From positions 1,876,451 to 1,940,450 of the forward strand of contig NZ_LT841358.1 in NCBI RefSeq assembly GCF_900177045.1: DNA of 64,000 bases, in the 5' to 3' direction. The translations under genes were made by a program, and so were the position numbers. Source of the DNA: Candidatus Nitrosotalea okcheonensis (GTDB taxonomy: Archaea; Thermoproteota; Nitrososphaeria; Nitrososphaerales; Nitrosopumilaceae). Positions 52,431 to 60,032 of the stretch are shown in pieces (position 1 is the first letter of the stretch; each line of letters starts with the position of its first letter). The notes under the pieces were generated by a model that was not told the DNA's origin, did no database searches, and saw only the letters and a program-made list of their open reading frames with translations.

Positions 52431-52721
52431 ATGAAAAACATACCACAACTATATGAAACAGAACAAACAGCAGCATCAGACAAAATGATCTATCAGAAAT
52501 ATGAGATACGCACAATTGGCTTTTACTGGCTAATTGCAGAACTTGATAGAAAAACAAACACTGCCTTTGGGTACGCCAATCTGCATGATGATTTCAATGC
52601 AGAATGGGGCTACATTTCTATCGAAGAATTGTTAGACAATGGTGCACAACTAATCCAAGATTGGAAGCCCTGTAAATTCAGTGAGGCCATGAAAATGATC
52701 AAGGAGGCACAAGGTCAATGA
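52431..52721 (+). CDS. DUF2958-like protein
   Basis: A 96-residue protein beginning MKNIPQLYETEQTAASDKMI. It contains FYWLIAELDRKTNTAFGYAN and EWGYISIEELLDNG, the pattern of DUF2958 proteins that travel on conjugative elements. The longer frame (from 52353) is rejected because AGGAGG lies 8 bases before ATG 52431. It is the first of a chain of short genes with good Shine-Dalgarno sites, unlike the leaderless core genes. Function unknown. Confidence 0.68.
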   Translation: MKNIPQLYETEQTAASDKMIYQKYEIRTIGFYWLIAELDRKTNTAFGYANLHDDFNAEWGYISIEELLDNGAQLIQDWKPCKFSEAMKMIKEAQGQ

Positions 52722-52882
52722 TGCCAAAACAAACCATCAAACGAATCTTGAACGCATATGGCAAAGCCATAAACGAAATTCATTCACAGGGAATGACTCT
52801 TGATGACTATGATGAAAAAGAGATCATAGACATGGTTCAGGACATCTTGAATCACCCGCATCAACACAGGAGCGAATCTTGA
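52718..52882 (+). CDS. Small hypothetical protein (54 residues)
   Basis: A 54-codon frame, MMPKQTIKRILNAYGKAINE and an acidic middle (DDYDEKEIIDMVQDILNHP). It overlaps the DUF2958-like stop as ATGA, and its own stop overlaps the next start. AAGGAGG precedes it inside the upstream gene. All-helical, no family recognised; coupling on both sides supports it being real. Confidence 0.6.
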   Translation: MMPKQTIKRILNAYGKAINEIHSQGMTLDDYDEKEIIDMVQDILNHPHQHRSES

Positions 52883-53136
52883 TGAAATCATACCCTGATG
52901 AACTGACCTTGGATGAATTCGATGACATGCTCTGGACTAGAGAAAAACAGTTTGGGCTTGAAGAGAAAGCCAACATCGAAGAGATAAAAAAATACGCAGA
53001 GAAAATCAGTGGCCAGATCTATACACAAGTAGATGGGGATCAAGACAGGATGTATTCCAAAGGTCTCCGATTTGTCAACAGGACTGGAATCTACGAAGTT
53101 GTCAGGCTTGACGGATGTGAATCTGACAATTCTTGA
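52882..53136 (+). CDS. Small acidic hypothetical protein
   Basis: An 84-residue protein, MKSYPDELTLDEFDDMLWTR then helices and a short beta end. ATG 52882 is chosen; TTG 52879 adds one residue. It is coupled to the 54-residue gene upstream. Strongly acidic, which is common for DNA-mimic or antirestriction proteins of elements, but that is speculation. Confidence 0.55.
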   Translation: MKSYPDELTLDEFDDMLWTREKQFGLEEKANIEEIKKYAEKISGQIYTQVDGDQDRMYSKGLRFVNRTGIYEVVRLDGCESDNS

Positions 53137-53200
53137 TGCCATGGCTCTGCGAAAAACAAATGCACAGTATCAAGAAGAAATCCAAATAGGATTTTTCTGA

Positions 53201-53254
53201 CCGAGCCAATTTTCTCCAAACCAGCAATACATAGCATAGGCTATGCGGACTCGG
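53201..53254 (+). other. Nested inverted repeats
   Basis: CCGAG (53201-53205) pairs with CTCGG (53250-53254), and inside them CATAGC (53230-53235) pairs with GCTATG (53240-53245) across ATAG. It may terminate the DUF2958 operon or be a protein site. The stretch 53137-53242 holds only a 19-codon frame. Confidence 0.4.
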
Positions 53255-53452
53255 CCGACTGGTGTGAGAGATAAAAAATATGGACCAATTATTCCATGGT
53301 ACAACACTAGTTGTCACCCAATAGATGCGGACTCAAATCCCATTTCCGGTCCATATGAAATTTTAGAATTCCAGTATTCGGAAACCAATGCAGAACAGCA
53401 ATCTTCCCTGTGCCAAAATCACAGGATGAACGAGCACATGCTCCTGCAATAA
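53243..53452 (+). CDS. Possible small protein
   Basis: A 69-residue frame, MRTRPTGVRDKKYGPIIPWY, followed by CHPIDADSNPISGPYEILEF. The beta-rich look is protein-like, but its ATG lies inside the nested inverted repeat and no ribosome site is clear. Kept with low confidence. Confidence 0.35.
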   Translation: MRTRPTGVRDKKYGPIIPWYNTSCHPIDADSNPISGPYEILEFQYSETNAEQQSSLCQNHRMNEHMLLQ

Positions 53453-53538
53453 TTTTTACAAAAAATGCAGAATGACATCACTACTGGACAGTATAGACCG
53501 ACTGGAATTCTAGCACAAACCAAAAGGAGGTAGTGTAA

Positions 53539-53742
53539 ATGAATCAAAAAAACATAACAAATGAAATACAATACGCAAAAGGACAGTGCGACATCTGTGA
53601 GAAACTTGCCAACATCAGGATACCTGTAGCAGGTTCCGGTGCAAGTGTTTCCTACTTGTGCATCAGTTGCATAGAGGAGAGACAGATTGCAGTGCTCTTG
53701 GAATATGTCGAGAAATTTGACATAAAGACGGAGGCGTTGTAG
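53539..53742 (+). CDS. Small zinc-ribbon protein
   Basis: A 67-residue protein with CDICEKLANIRIPV and YLCISCIEE, a CxxC-CxxC zinc site at about residues 17-44, and a C-terminal helix. AGGAGG at 53525-53530 gives a strong start. It is followed 2 bases later by the SWIM protein gene. Similar small zinc proteins are common on archaeal elements; role unknown. Confidence 0.65.
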   Translation: MNQKNITNEIQYAKGQCDICEKLANIRIPVAGSGASVSYLCISCIEERQIAVLLEYVEKFDIKTEAL

Positions 53743-53744
53743 AA

Positions 53745-54398
53745 ATGAGTACAAGAAGCAACATACGAATCCAAAGTGGAAACAGAAAATTCCAGATCTA
53801 CAGACACTGGGATGGATATCCAGAAGGAGTGGTACCAGACCTACAGGAATTTTTTGCCTGGAACAAAGGTAGGAATGACGACCTATCCTATACAATTGCA
53901 AACTTCTTTTATTTCTTCAAAAGAAGTGCAGAAGAAAATGAAGTAGAACAAAGAAAAGAAGACAAAAAGATTGAAGAAATAACAGGTCCAAGCTGGAAAA
54001 ACCCAACTCATTTGAGCGGAATTCTGACTGGATATGGAATTGTTGAAGCACAAGACCCCGAACCAGAGACATGGATTGAGTGGTTTTACGTGGCAGACCT
54101 TGATGAGAGAACCATCACGTGCTATGAAATAGGCAGGACAGACCCACTCGTATGCGAACATGCGGAGCTTGTCTTCCACTCCAAACACCCGTTGGTTGCA
54201 CCAGAAAAGAGACTGCTAGCAAATGGAATTGCAGTTGTGGGCAACAAATTTGAAGTGCCAAGCAAAACAACGCCAGGACAGACCTATACTGTAACATTGG
54301 AACCCGCTCACTGCAATTGCGCAGGTTTCAAGTACAGAAAAACCTGTTCGCATCTAAAGGCTGCAATTGCTGCATCAGGGGAGGCAGTGGCGCAATGA
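53745..54398 (+). CDS. SWIM zinc-finger protein
   Basis: A 217-residue protein. The C-terminus carries AHCNCAGFKYRKTCSHLKAA, a SWIM motif (CxCx8CxH), usually binding DNA or protein. The N-terminal domain starts STRSNIRIQSGNRKFQIYRH and includes YRHWDGYPEGVVPDLQEF, a pattern seen in small element-encoded proteins of unknown role. GGAGG precedes the ATG. Its stop is overlapped by the ArdC-like gene (ATGA). Confidence 0.72.
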   Translation: MSTRSNIRIQSGNRKFQIYRHWDGYPEGVVPDLQEFFAWNKGRNDDLSYTIANFFYFFKRSAEENEVEQRKEDKKIEEITGPSWKNPTHLSGILTGYGIVEAQDPEPETWIEWFYVADLDERTITCYEIGRTDPLVCEHAELVFHSKHPLVAPEKRLLANGIAVVGNKFEVPSKTTPGQTYTVTLEPAHCNCAGFKYRKTCSHLKAAIAASGEAVAQ

Positions 54399-54757
54399 CC
54401 ATACAGAAAGCACTAGAAGAGCTTGGTAATATTGTCAAGCTCTTTTCTAGCCAAGAACTTCCGGAGATGTGCAAGCAGGTCTTTATCAAAAACGTAGGAC
54501 CATCAAGAAAGTGGTCTTTAGGAAACAGGCTTGTCATGCTGTTGCATGGTACTGCCGACGCTAGAGGATACAGACAGTGGCAGGAATCTGGAAGATATGT
54601 CAAGAAAGGTGCAAAAGCATTCTACATCTTGGCGCCAATGATACGACACAAAAAAGTCGTAAACGAAGAAGGCAAGGAAGATGACGTAAAATTTCCTGTC
54701 GGATTTATCGGAATACCTGTCTTCCGATATGAAGACACTGAAGGAAAAGCAATTTAA
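54395..54757 (+). CDS. ArdC-like antirestriction protein, N-terminal ssDNA-binding part
   Basis: 120 codons matching the ArdC N-terminal (DUF1738) domain: PSRKWSLGNRLVMLLHGTAD, ARGYRQWQESGRYVKKGAKA and a FPVGFIGIPVFRYEDTEGKA strand. It ends at an in-frame TAA (54755-54757). The same frame then continues into the metallopeptidase half. The start is ATG 54395 (ATGA overlap, GGGGAGG upstream); the frame's earlier opening at 54317 is just inside the SWIM gene. ArdC proteins protect incoming single-stranded DNA during conjugation. Confidence 0.75.
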   Translation: MTIQKALEELGNIVKLFSSQELPEMCKQVFIKNVGPSRKWSLGNRLVMLLHGTADARGYRQWQESGRYVKKGAKAFYILAPMIRHKKVVNEEGKEDDVKFPVGFIGIPVFRYEDTEGKAI

Positions 54758-55192
54758 GCATATCAGCCAGTAGAACTCCCACCACTGCTTGATGTAGCAG
54801 AAAAGTTTGGAGTCAAGGTAGAATATGGTCCAACTGTATTAGGTGAGGGAGGATCGTATAACTTGGTAACAAATGTAATCAAGTTGAGCCAAGAAAATCC
54901 GGACACATTCTTCCATGAACTTGCACACAAGGCACACTCTACATTTGAGAACCTAAAGCCAGTGCAGGATCCAGAACAGGAAACAGTAGCACAACTATCA
55001 GCATGTGTCTTGGCCAAGCTGTACGGATATGACGCGACAACTTTTTCCTGGAACTATATCGCATCATATGCAGAAGAAAAATCTCCTGAAGCAGTAGGAA
55101 GAATATGCATGAGGGTACTGTCCAAGGTCCAAAAGGTAATCACCTTGATCATTGAGACACATGAACAAAAGAATGCAGAAATTACTGCATAA
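54758..55192 (+). pseudogene. ArdC-like antirestriction protein, C-terminal metallopeptidase part after in-frame stop
   Basis: Continues in the same frame after the TAA: AYQPVELPPLLDVAEKFGVK, then HExxH in FFHELAHKAHSTFE, the ArdC peptidase-like domain. So a single CAA/CAG-to-TAA type change (or similar) splits the gene. GGGAGG at 54847 before TTG 54863 might allow separate translation of the peptidase half, giving MVTNVIKLSQENPDTFFHEL. Either the gene is inactivated or the halves work as two chains. Confidence 0.72.
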
Positions 55193-55253
55193 AGTCTAGA
55201 AGATTAATTCAAGAAAATATCTAGACCTTAAAAACAAACGTCTCTTCTTTGGC

Positions 55254-55691
55254 ATGTACAATTTTGACATGGAAAAGATAACGCAGTTCGAGCCAAGACC
55301 TGCATTGAAATTCTGGAATCCTACCTTGGATTTTGTTGGCATCATAGAATGCTTGGGTGAGATCAGGCATATCGTAAAGACAGGCAACATGAAATCAGAC
55401 GTAGATGTTGTTGATGTCAGGATCCTCCAGGGAATAGAGACCATAGAAGAGATCTATGAAGAGATGGGCAGGGAAAAAACAAAGACAAGCCAAAAAGAGT
55501 ATGCAAATGAAGAGCGCACTCTAACTTTGGCAAAATCTGTGTTGCGTACTGCCATGCCACATCTTGCACCACTCACAGGCAAGAAAATATTCATAGCCGG
55601 AAAGGGCAAAAAATCAGGCAAGAACTTCAAGTATGATGACTATATTGTACTGGAAGAGTCTGACGCACGAAAAGTGGGTCTGATACGTTGA
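55254..55691 (+). CDS. Hypothetical protein of the element
   Basis: A 145-residue soluble protein. A helical N-terminal half (VGIIECLGEIRHIVKTG) and a beta-rich end (GKKIFIAGKGKKSGKNFKYD) are seen; the end may be a small nucleic-acid-binding barrel. ATG 55269 is an alternative start. Its stop TGA is overlapped by the TTG of the next micro-gene (TTGA). Confidence 0.58.
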   Translation: MYNFDMEKITQFEPRPALKFWNPTLDFVGIIECLGEIRHIVKTGNMKSDVDVVDVRILQGIETIEEIYEEMGREKTKTSQKEYANEERTLTLAKSVLRTAMPHLAPLTGKKIFIAGKGKKSGKNFKYDDYIVLEESDARKVGLIR

Positions 55692-55822
55692 GACTTGATT
55701 CTTGCAGGTCATGCGGATCAGATCAGATTCCATGCACGAGATGTGTAGTATGCCGAGAACCCATCGTATTTTTTTGCCAGACTTGTACTGATGTGGATTC
55801 AAAGCTACACATGCATTTTTGA
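55688..55822 (+). CDS. 44-residue protein with four CxxC pairs
   Basis: A 44-codon frame found by hand: MRLDSCRSCGSDQIPCTRCV, then VCREPIVFFCQTC. Cys positions 6/9, 16/19, 22 and 29/32 give a double zinc-ribbon or knuckle. TTG start coupled to the previous stop (TTGA). Likely a small zinc-binding nucleic-acid or protein adaptor. Confidence 0.6.
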   Translation: MRLDSCRSCGSDQIPCTRCVVCREPIVFFCQTCTDVDSKLHMHF

Positions 55823-55870
55823 GAAGAGATGGAACATAATATGATCTAAGGACAAAAATAAATGCAAAAT

Positions 55871-55939
55871 GGGTGGGCAAGTCTCAGGTATGAGAAAACC
55901 TGTTACAATACTTTCAGTATGTAACACGGTAGCCCATCC
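55871..55939 (+). ncRNA. Candidate structured RNA
   Basis: GGGTGGGC (55871-55878) pairs over 8 bases (one G-U) with GCCCATCC (55932-55939). Inside are CTCA-GGTA-TGAG and a 10-bp hairpin GTTAC(A)ATACT-TTC-AGTATGTAAC. The 69-base element has tRNA-like size but no T-arm sequence, so it is not a normal tRNA. It lies just upstream of the AbrB-like gene's promoter. Confidence 0.45.
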
Positions 55940-55978
55940 CAATTATTTCCTTAAATCCAATAGGATTATCTTTCGGTG

Positions 55979-56149
55979 TTGGAAATCATTCTCCAGAAAC
56001 AAAGGTCGCGAGTCAACAATGGTAGCAATTACTACAAGTATCGTATAACAATACCAGTACAAATTGTAGAGCAACTCCAATTAAAGAAGGGTGAGAAACT
56101 TGATGTCTCCATACTGAGAAATGTTATTGTAATCCGAAAAAATATTTAA
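55979..56149 (+). CDS. AbrB/SpoVT/MazE-type small DNA-binding protein
   Basis: A 56-residue swapped-hairpin protein found by hand: YYKYRITIPVQIVEQLQLKK then GEKLDVSILRNVIVIRK, the AbrB pattern of strand-turn-helix-'KKGEKLDV'-strand. TTG start at 55979 with CTTAAAT about 25 bases upstream (leaderless). Proteins of this type are antitoxins or transition-state regulators; no toxin partner adjoins it. Confidence 0.65.
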   Translation: MEIILQKQRSRVNNGSNYYKYRITIPVQIVEQLQLKKGEKLDVSILRNVIVIRKNI

Positions 56150-56367
56150 TAAAAAACTACATCAAAAATATATAATTCACAATTTTCTTGTTGCCCATAT
56201 CTTTTATAGCTGACTTTCTTTTTTCTTTTAAATTATTTAGACTGTCTAACGACGTTTTCTTTTTACAAACTTGTGATCTCTTCCAGTTTTGATATCATTA
56301 CCAGTTTAACACGTAAATTATTTCCAAATATTAAATCACGTTTCCTTGCTGTTTATTTATTATACAA
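56150..56367. other. AT-rich spacer
   Basis: No gene or clear signal seen on either strand between the AbrB-like gene and the RHH micro-gene; T-rich runs near 56200-56240 could terminate transcripts from both sides. Confidence 0.4.
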
Positions 56368-56505
56368 TCATTTCTTATCTGTGAGATATTCTGACAGTAT
56401 AGCTCTTACCGTTTCAGGAACTGTTTCTATCATGCGTCTTTTCATCTCTTTTTCCAGCTTTGCCCCCATCTCATCTGTTACTGTCAACAAGTATTTTTTT
56501 GCCAT
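56368..56505 (-). CDS. 45-residue ribbon-helix-helix protein
   Basis: Minus-strand frame, MAKKYLLTVTDEMGAKLEKE, then MIETVPETVRAILSEYLTDK: a strand and two helices of a minimal RHH/CopG-type regulator. The plus-strand frame covering the same bases (56273-56647) is hydrophobic nonsense by comparison. A TATA-like TTTATAG lies upstream at about 56545. No partner gene is adjacent. Confidence 0.62.
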   Translation of the reverse strand: MAKKYLLTVTDEMGAKLEKEMKRRMIETVPETVRAILSEYLTDKK

Positions 56506-56643
56506 ATTTTTTAGTACAGTATCTATTTACAGCATCATATCTATAAATATTTTTAAATATTACATCCTGGTATATAGAATAGAGAACTATATGACATCCC
56601 AGACCAAAAAGAGACATTTTTCCCAAAGGAGCGTATTGGTATC

Positions 56644-57438
56644 ATGATCTCCCTTCCTGCAGGCGTTAAAATAATCAAGTTTTACGATGCCGAGATGCAA
56701 AAAATAGGCAAAGGCATACTGTATCTACTAAACAATGGAATCATGTTTGAAAAGAAGGGAGAGGGTGTCAAGTTTGAGACTAATTTCGATTATCTAGCAA
56801 GTTTTGAAGCAACAAAAAAGGACAAGTTGCTTGTAGTGATTCGCACATCAGACGGCCGCAAGTCAGTTGAGTTTAAAGTGAATCTTGCCAATCAAGTCGA
56901 GCATGATATCACTCAGGTAAATCAAGAGTATGCTAGAAACACTCCACCAGATTTCATATCTGATATAAAAAATATTGAAAACCATGATGACAAATTCGAT
57001 CAGAATGCACATTCACTTTCAGAGGCGCTCTGGTTCCAAAAGAATCAGAAAGATATTGAGAAATTCCTCAAACCTGAAAGAGTATCTTATCTTAATGAGT
57101 ACATCAAGAACGCAAAAATCGGAACTCCAGATGTAGATCCGTATTTGTTACTGATAGATCATGAGAATCTAACTTACAAAGACTTTGTAGATTTGTCTGG
57201 ATTTTTGAAGTGGAGATATAATACCATGACAGACAAAGAAGTAAATATGATAATTGATGTGTTTAGAGACTTTGATAATTTCTCTGTTAGTACACTTGAG
57301 ATGGATGTACAAATCTGTCAACCGCTTGAATTAAAATTCAAAAAAGATGGATATAGTTTATACCAGTTTGTTGCTATTGTTGCAAGAGAAAAATTAGAAA
57401 GTAACAAGGATCGACCCCAAACTCCATCTCAAATTTAA
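56644..57438 (+). CDS. Hypothetical protein with PH/GRAM-like N-terminus
   Basis: A 264-residue soluble protein. Residues 1-95 read as a seven-stranded PH/GRAM-like fold (GKGILYLLNNGIMFEKKGEG, LLVVIRTSDGRKSVEFKV). A helical C-terminal region follows (LSGFLKWRYNTMTDKEVNMI). No signal peptide. It faces the VirB6-like gene tail to tail (28-base gap). Role unknown; it may accompany the envelope machinery. Confidence 0.6.
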   Translation: MISLPAGVKIIKFYDAEMQKIGKGILYLLNNGIMFEKKGEGVKFETNFDYLASFEATKKDKLLVVIRTSDGRKSVEFKVNLANQVEHDITQVNQEYARNTPPDFISDIKNIENHDDKFDQNAHSLSEALWFQKNQKDIEKFLKPERVSYLNEYIKNAKIGTPDVDPYLLLIDHENLTYKDFVDLSGFLKWRYNTMTDKEVNMIIDVFRDFDNFSVSTLEMDVQICQPLELKFKKDGYSLYQFVAIVAREKLESNKDRPQTPSQI

Positions 57439-57466
57439 AAAACATCCCAAAAAAATTACTGAGATT

Positions 57467-59188
57467 TTAATTTATCATGTACTTAGTTAATGTTTGAGAT
57501 TTATCGTTCTGATGTAATGACCTTTCAACTTTGAAATTTTGAATAAAGTCCTTAACATTATCACTAGTCAGGCCGCCCATCTTCTCCAGATTGTAAGATA
57601 TGTTTGCAAGCTTTTGAGGTTCAAACCCATGATTTACAATTGTTGCAGATACTGCTTTTGCAAAACTCTGTGTATCCCTGACTGGAACAGATTTGAAATA
57701 TTGATGATCCAATATTTTAGAATAATTACCAGTCTCGATGGACTCATGTGCTAGATTTAACAAAGTAGTTCCGTTTTGCAGGTGTATTCCTGCTTGCTCT
57801 TCTGGGACTGGAATGGTTGCAAGCCTAGTCATCACTCCTGCTGAATTTTCTGTAAGGGCATGATCTACAACTGGCTGTATCACTGAATTGCCGTATTGGT
57901 GTGCCACGTCTTGTGACGTTTTCATAATTTGAGAGCCAGCGCCTCGCATATCATATGCCAAGTCTTTTGCACCTACGCGTCTTAGGGCATGAGAGCCAAC
58001 ATTTGACAAACCTTGTGCAATACCGCCAAACCCTCCTGCCAATCCTCCTCCCATTGCAGCTTTTACCATGCCAATGCCTGATATTGACTGGCCCATCTCT
58101 GCTGCCCCTTGCTGTGCAGACATTGCAGCACCATATGCACCGCTTCCAATTCCTCTTCCACCTTGAATTGCCATCATTCCCATCATGCCTCCAAAGCCTG
58201 TAGCTGTTGATGCCATTGACGTTATGGAACTAAACAAGGAACCAAGAAGTGGAACTAAAATTGTTGGAATAAATGTTGAAAGTGTAAGCACTGCAACAGA
58301 CGCAAACCATTGCTCTTCTACTGGATGAGTTGTTATACCACCAAGGTATGCTGCACCTGTTACCATGACAAGTGCTGAAAATATTGGAACAAGTGAGAGG
58401 CCAAACAAAGTATCATAGAGTCTTTTTGTTATTCCCTGGAACCATGGCACAAGTGAGAGTATCATGATAACAGGTAGTCCTGCAATCAATACTGCTGTTA
58501 GCACCTGTCTTATTGCTGCAAACATGTATGTCAAAAATGACAGTATTAGTGAAAGTATCGACCCAATTGCACCAAGTATCAAAGCTTTTCCTTGATCTGA
58601 GAAAGTAGATAAAATATCCGAACCGTTGAATAATTGTACAAGATTATTTAGAACTGAATTGTCTACCTGCGGTACTTTACCTTGTGATATTCCCATTCCG
58701 TTGATATCGTCAAATACCTTGACAACAGAATCAGGAGTCTGGCCTGTATTTGCAGGATCCATTATTGCTTTTGATCCTAATTCAATTACACTAGCATACA
58801 GGTCCCAAATTGGAGGAAAGCCAAATAAAATTACAAAGTATAATGTACCTTTTGAAATAATTCCAAATGCTGTTGATGCAGGAACAACTTCTATCTGTTC
58901 TAGCATGAATAAAATTCCAGCTATCATCAAGACTGCTGCAATTGCCCAAATTATTCCAGACCGTAACATGTTGTAAACTGAGAGGAGCGAATCTGTCTTG
59001 TCGTGTATTGTATCAGGATAATCTCCTGTCGTGCTGAACTTTGGCATGCTCGTTGTAAGTGAAACATAGGAATTTTCCAATGTAGTCATGAAGACCTTGC
59101 CTACACCAATCATTATGGCAATGATGGCAATAGTTGATATCAGAATTATAATCGAGTCTAACCCAAATCCATTTCTTGATTTAAACAC
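57467..59188 (-). CDS. Polytopic VirB6/TrbL-like membrane protein
   Basis: A 573-residue protein with an N-terminal helix (DSIIILISTIAIIAIMIGVG), about seven further helices to residue 330, and a long soluble C-terminal part. The Gly/Met-rich stretch GFGGMMGMMAIQGGRGIGSG near 335 and the layout are those of VirB6/TrbL/CedA-like DNA-transfer channel proteins. Start ATG 59188. It is read with the peptidase and platform genes on the minus strand. The assignment is by architecture, not by close motif match. Confidence 0.6.
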   Translation of the reverse strand: MFKSRNGFGLDSIIILISTIAIIAIMIGVGKVFMTTLENSYVSLTTSMPKFSTTGDYPDTIHDKTDSLLSVYNMLRSGIIWAIAAVLMIAGILFMLEQIEVVPASTAFGIISKGTLYFVILFGFPPIWDLYASVIELGSKAIMDPANTGQTPDSVVKVFDDINGMGISQGKVPQVDNSVLNNLVQLFNGSDILSTFSDQGKALILGAIGSILSLILSFLTYMFAAIRQVLTAVLIAGLPVIMILSLVPWFQGITKRLYDTLFGLSLVPIFSALVMVTGAAYLGGITTHPVEEQWFASVAVLTLSTFIPTILVPLLGSLFSSITSMASTATGFGGMMGMMAIQGGRGIGSGAYGAAMSAQQGAAEMGQSISGIGMVKAAMGGGLAGGFGGIAQGLSNVGSHALRRVGAKDLAYDMRGAGSQIMKTSQDVAHQYGNSVIQPVVDHALTENSAGVMTRLATIPVPEEQAGIHLQNGTTLLNLAHESIETGNYSKILDHQYFKSVPVRDTQSFAKAVSATIVNHGFEPQKLANISYNLEKMGGLTSDNVKDFIQNFKVERSLHQNDKSQTLTKYMIN

Positions 59189-59257
59189 AAAATCAATAGG
59201 TAACGTACTTTTAAAGCGGCAAGCTTGAGTGTTTTACTAGTTTCATGGCAAGTTTAC

Positions 59258-59299
59258 ACTTCCATCCTACGGAAGAATTTTCTGCTCTACGATGGAAGT
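59258..59299. other. Inverted repeat between VirB6-like and peptidase genes
   Basis: ACTTCCATC (59258-59266) and GATGGAAGT (59291-59299) pair perfectly with a 24-base loop. In the 154-base gap upstream of the VirB6-like gene; could be an operator, a terminator for the genes above, or an RNA hairpin. Confidence 0.45.
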
Positions 59300-59342
59300 A
59301 ATTTCTAACTCTTCAGGTTCTAGGACTCGAATGTGTATAAGA

Positions 59343-60011
59343 CTAGAATATTACAAGAAATAAAACAAGTGCAACTAGCATAAATGGTAAAAGTGGGAAT
59401 GCCGATGATACATAACCTGTAAAATCACCTGCAAAATCTTCATCGGGGTTTGGTTTGAAATGAAATGAAAACTTGTCACCTGTCTGTGATGGTATAACAA
59501 ACTTTTCGTAGCTTCTTTTCCTATGCATGGTAAGAAATGCAAGTATCTTACGATGTAATTTTTCATTGATTCCATGAAATAGATTGCCATGTAACATGTC
59601 TGAAAGATTGTATGCAATATTGTAAAACGTACCAAATAGTCCTAGCAATAGAGTTGTTGCCAGTGCAACTAGTACTGAAACTGGCATCTCATTGAATATG
59701 GGAAATACAACTGCAAGTGCAATTATGGCAAGCCCGTCTGCCTGACCAAATGCTTTTGTGAGAAACCATGTTGTCCCAATTATTGTACCTATGACCAGAA
59801 AAAAAATGGTAGTAAAAGATGGCAGCGGGGCTAGAAAATATAATACAATTCCAGGGATTGCAAAAATCAACCAGATTCTATCGTCTACTTGACGTGTCTT
59901 TATGTCAAAATATGATGCTACTGATAACATTGTCAATGCCATGATCTGTCTTAGAACAAGTATGGTGCTGGGCTCTAGCATGGGAAGAAAAATTGTATTT
60001 CTTTTTAACAC
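59343..60011 (-). CDS. Prepilin peptidase (A24 family)
   Basis: A 222-residue membrane aspartyl protease. Catalytic Asp 1 is in ASYFDIKTRQVDDRIW near residue 37, and Asp 2 in FGQADGLAII near residue 90 (a GxGD variant with Ala). Six or so helices. It cleaves class III signals of pilin-type proteins, such as the one at 61994. It lies 21 bases downstream of the platform protein gene on the same strand, so they form one operon. Confidence 0.85.
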   Translation of the reverse strand: MLKRNTIFLPMLEPSTILVLRQIMALTMLSVASYFDIKTRQVDDRIWLIFAIPGIVLYFLAPLPSFTTIFFLVIGTIIGTTWFLTKAFGQADGLAIIALAVVFPIFNEMPVSVLVALATTLLLGLFGTFYNIAYNLSDMLHGNLFHGINEKLHRKILAFLTMHRKRSYEKFVIPSQTGDKFSFHFKPNPDEDFAGDFTGYVSSAFPLLPFMLVALVLFLVIF

Positions 60012-60032
60012 AGGTTTTTGGCATACTATAAT

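Noticed and set aside
55871..55939. tRNA or known riboswitch
   Set aside because: No T-loop sequence and no match to TPP, B12, glycine or fluoride consensus patterns known to me.
56273..56647. Plus-strand frame of 124 codons
   Set aside because: Composition is low-complexity hydrophobic, and the opposite strand holds a coherent RHH protein and promoter.
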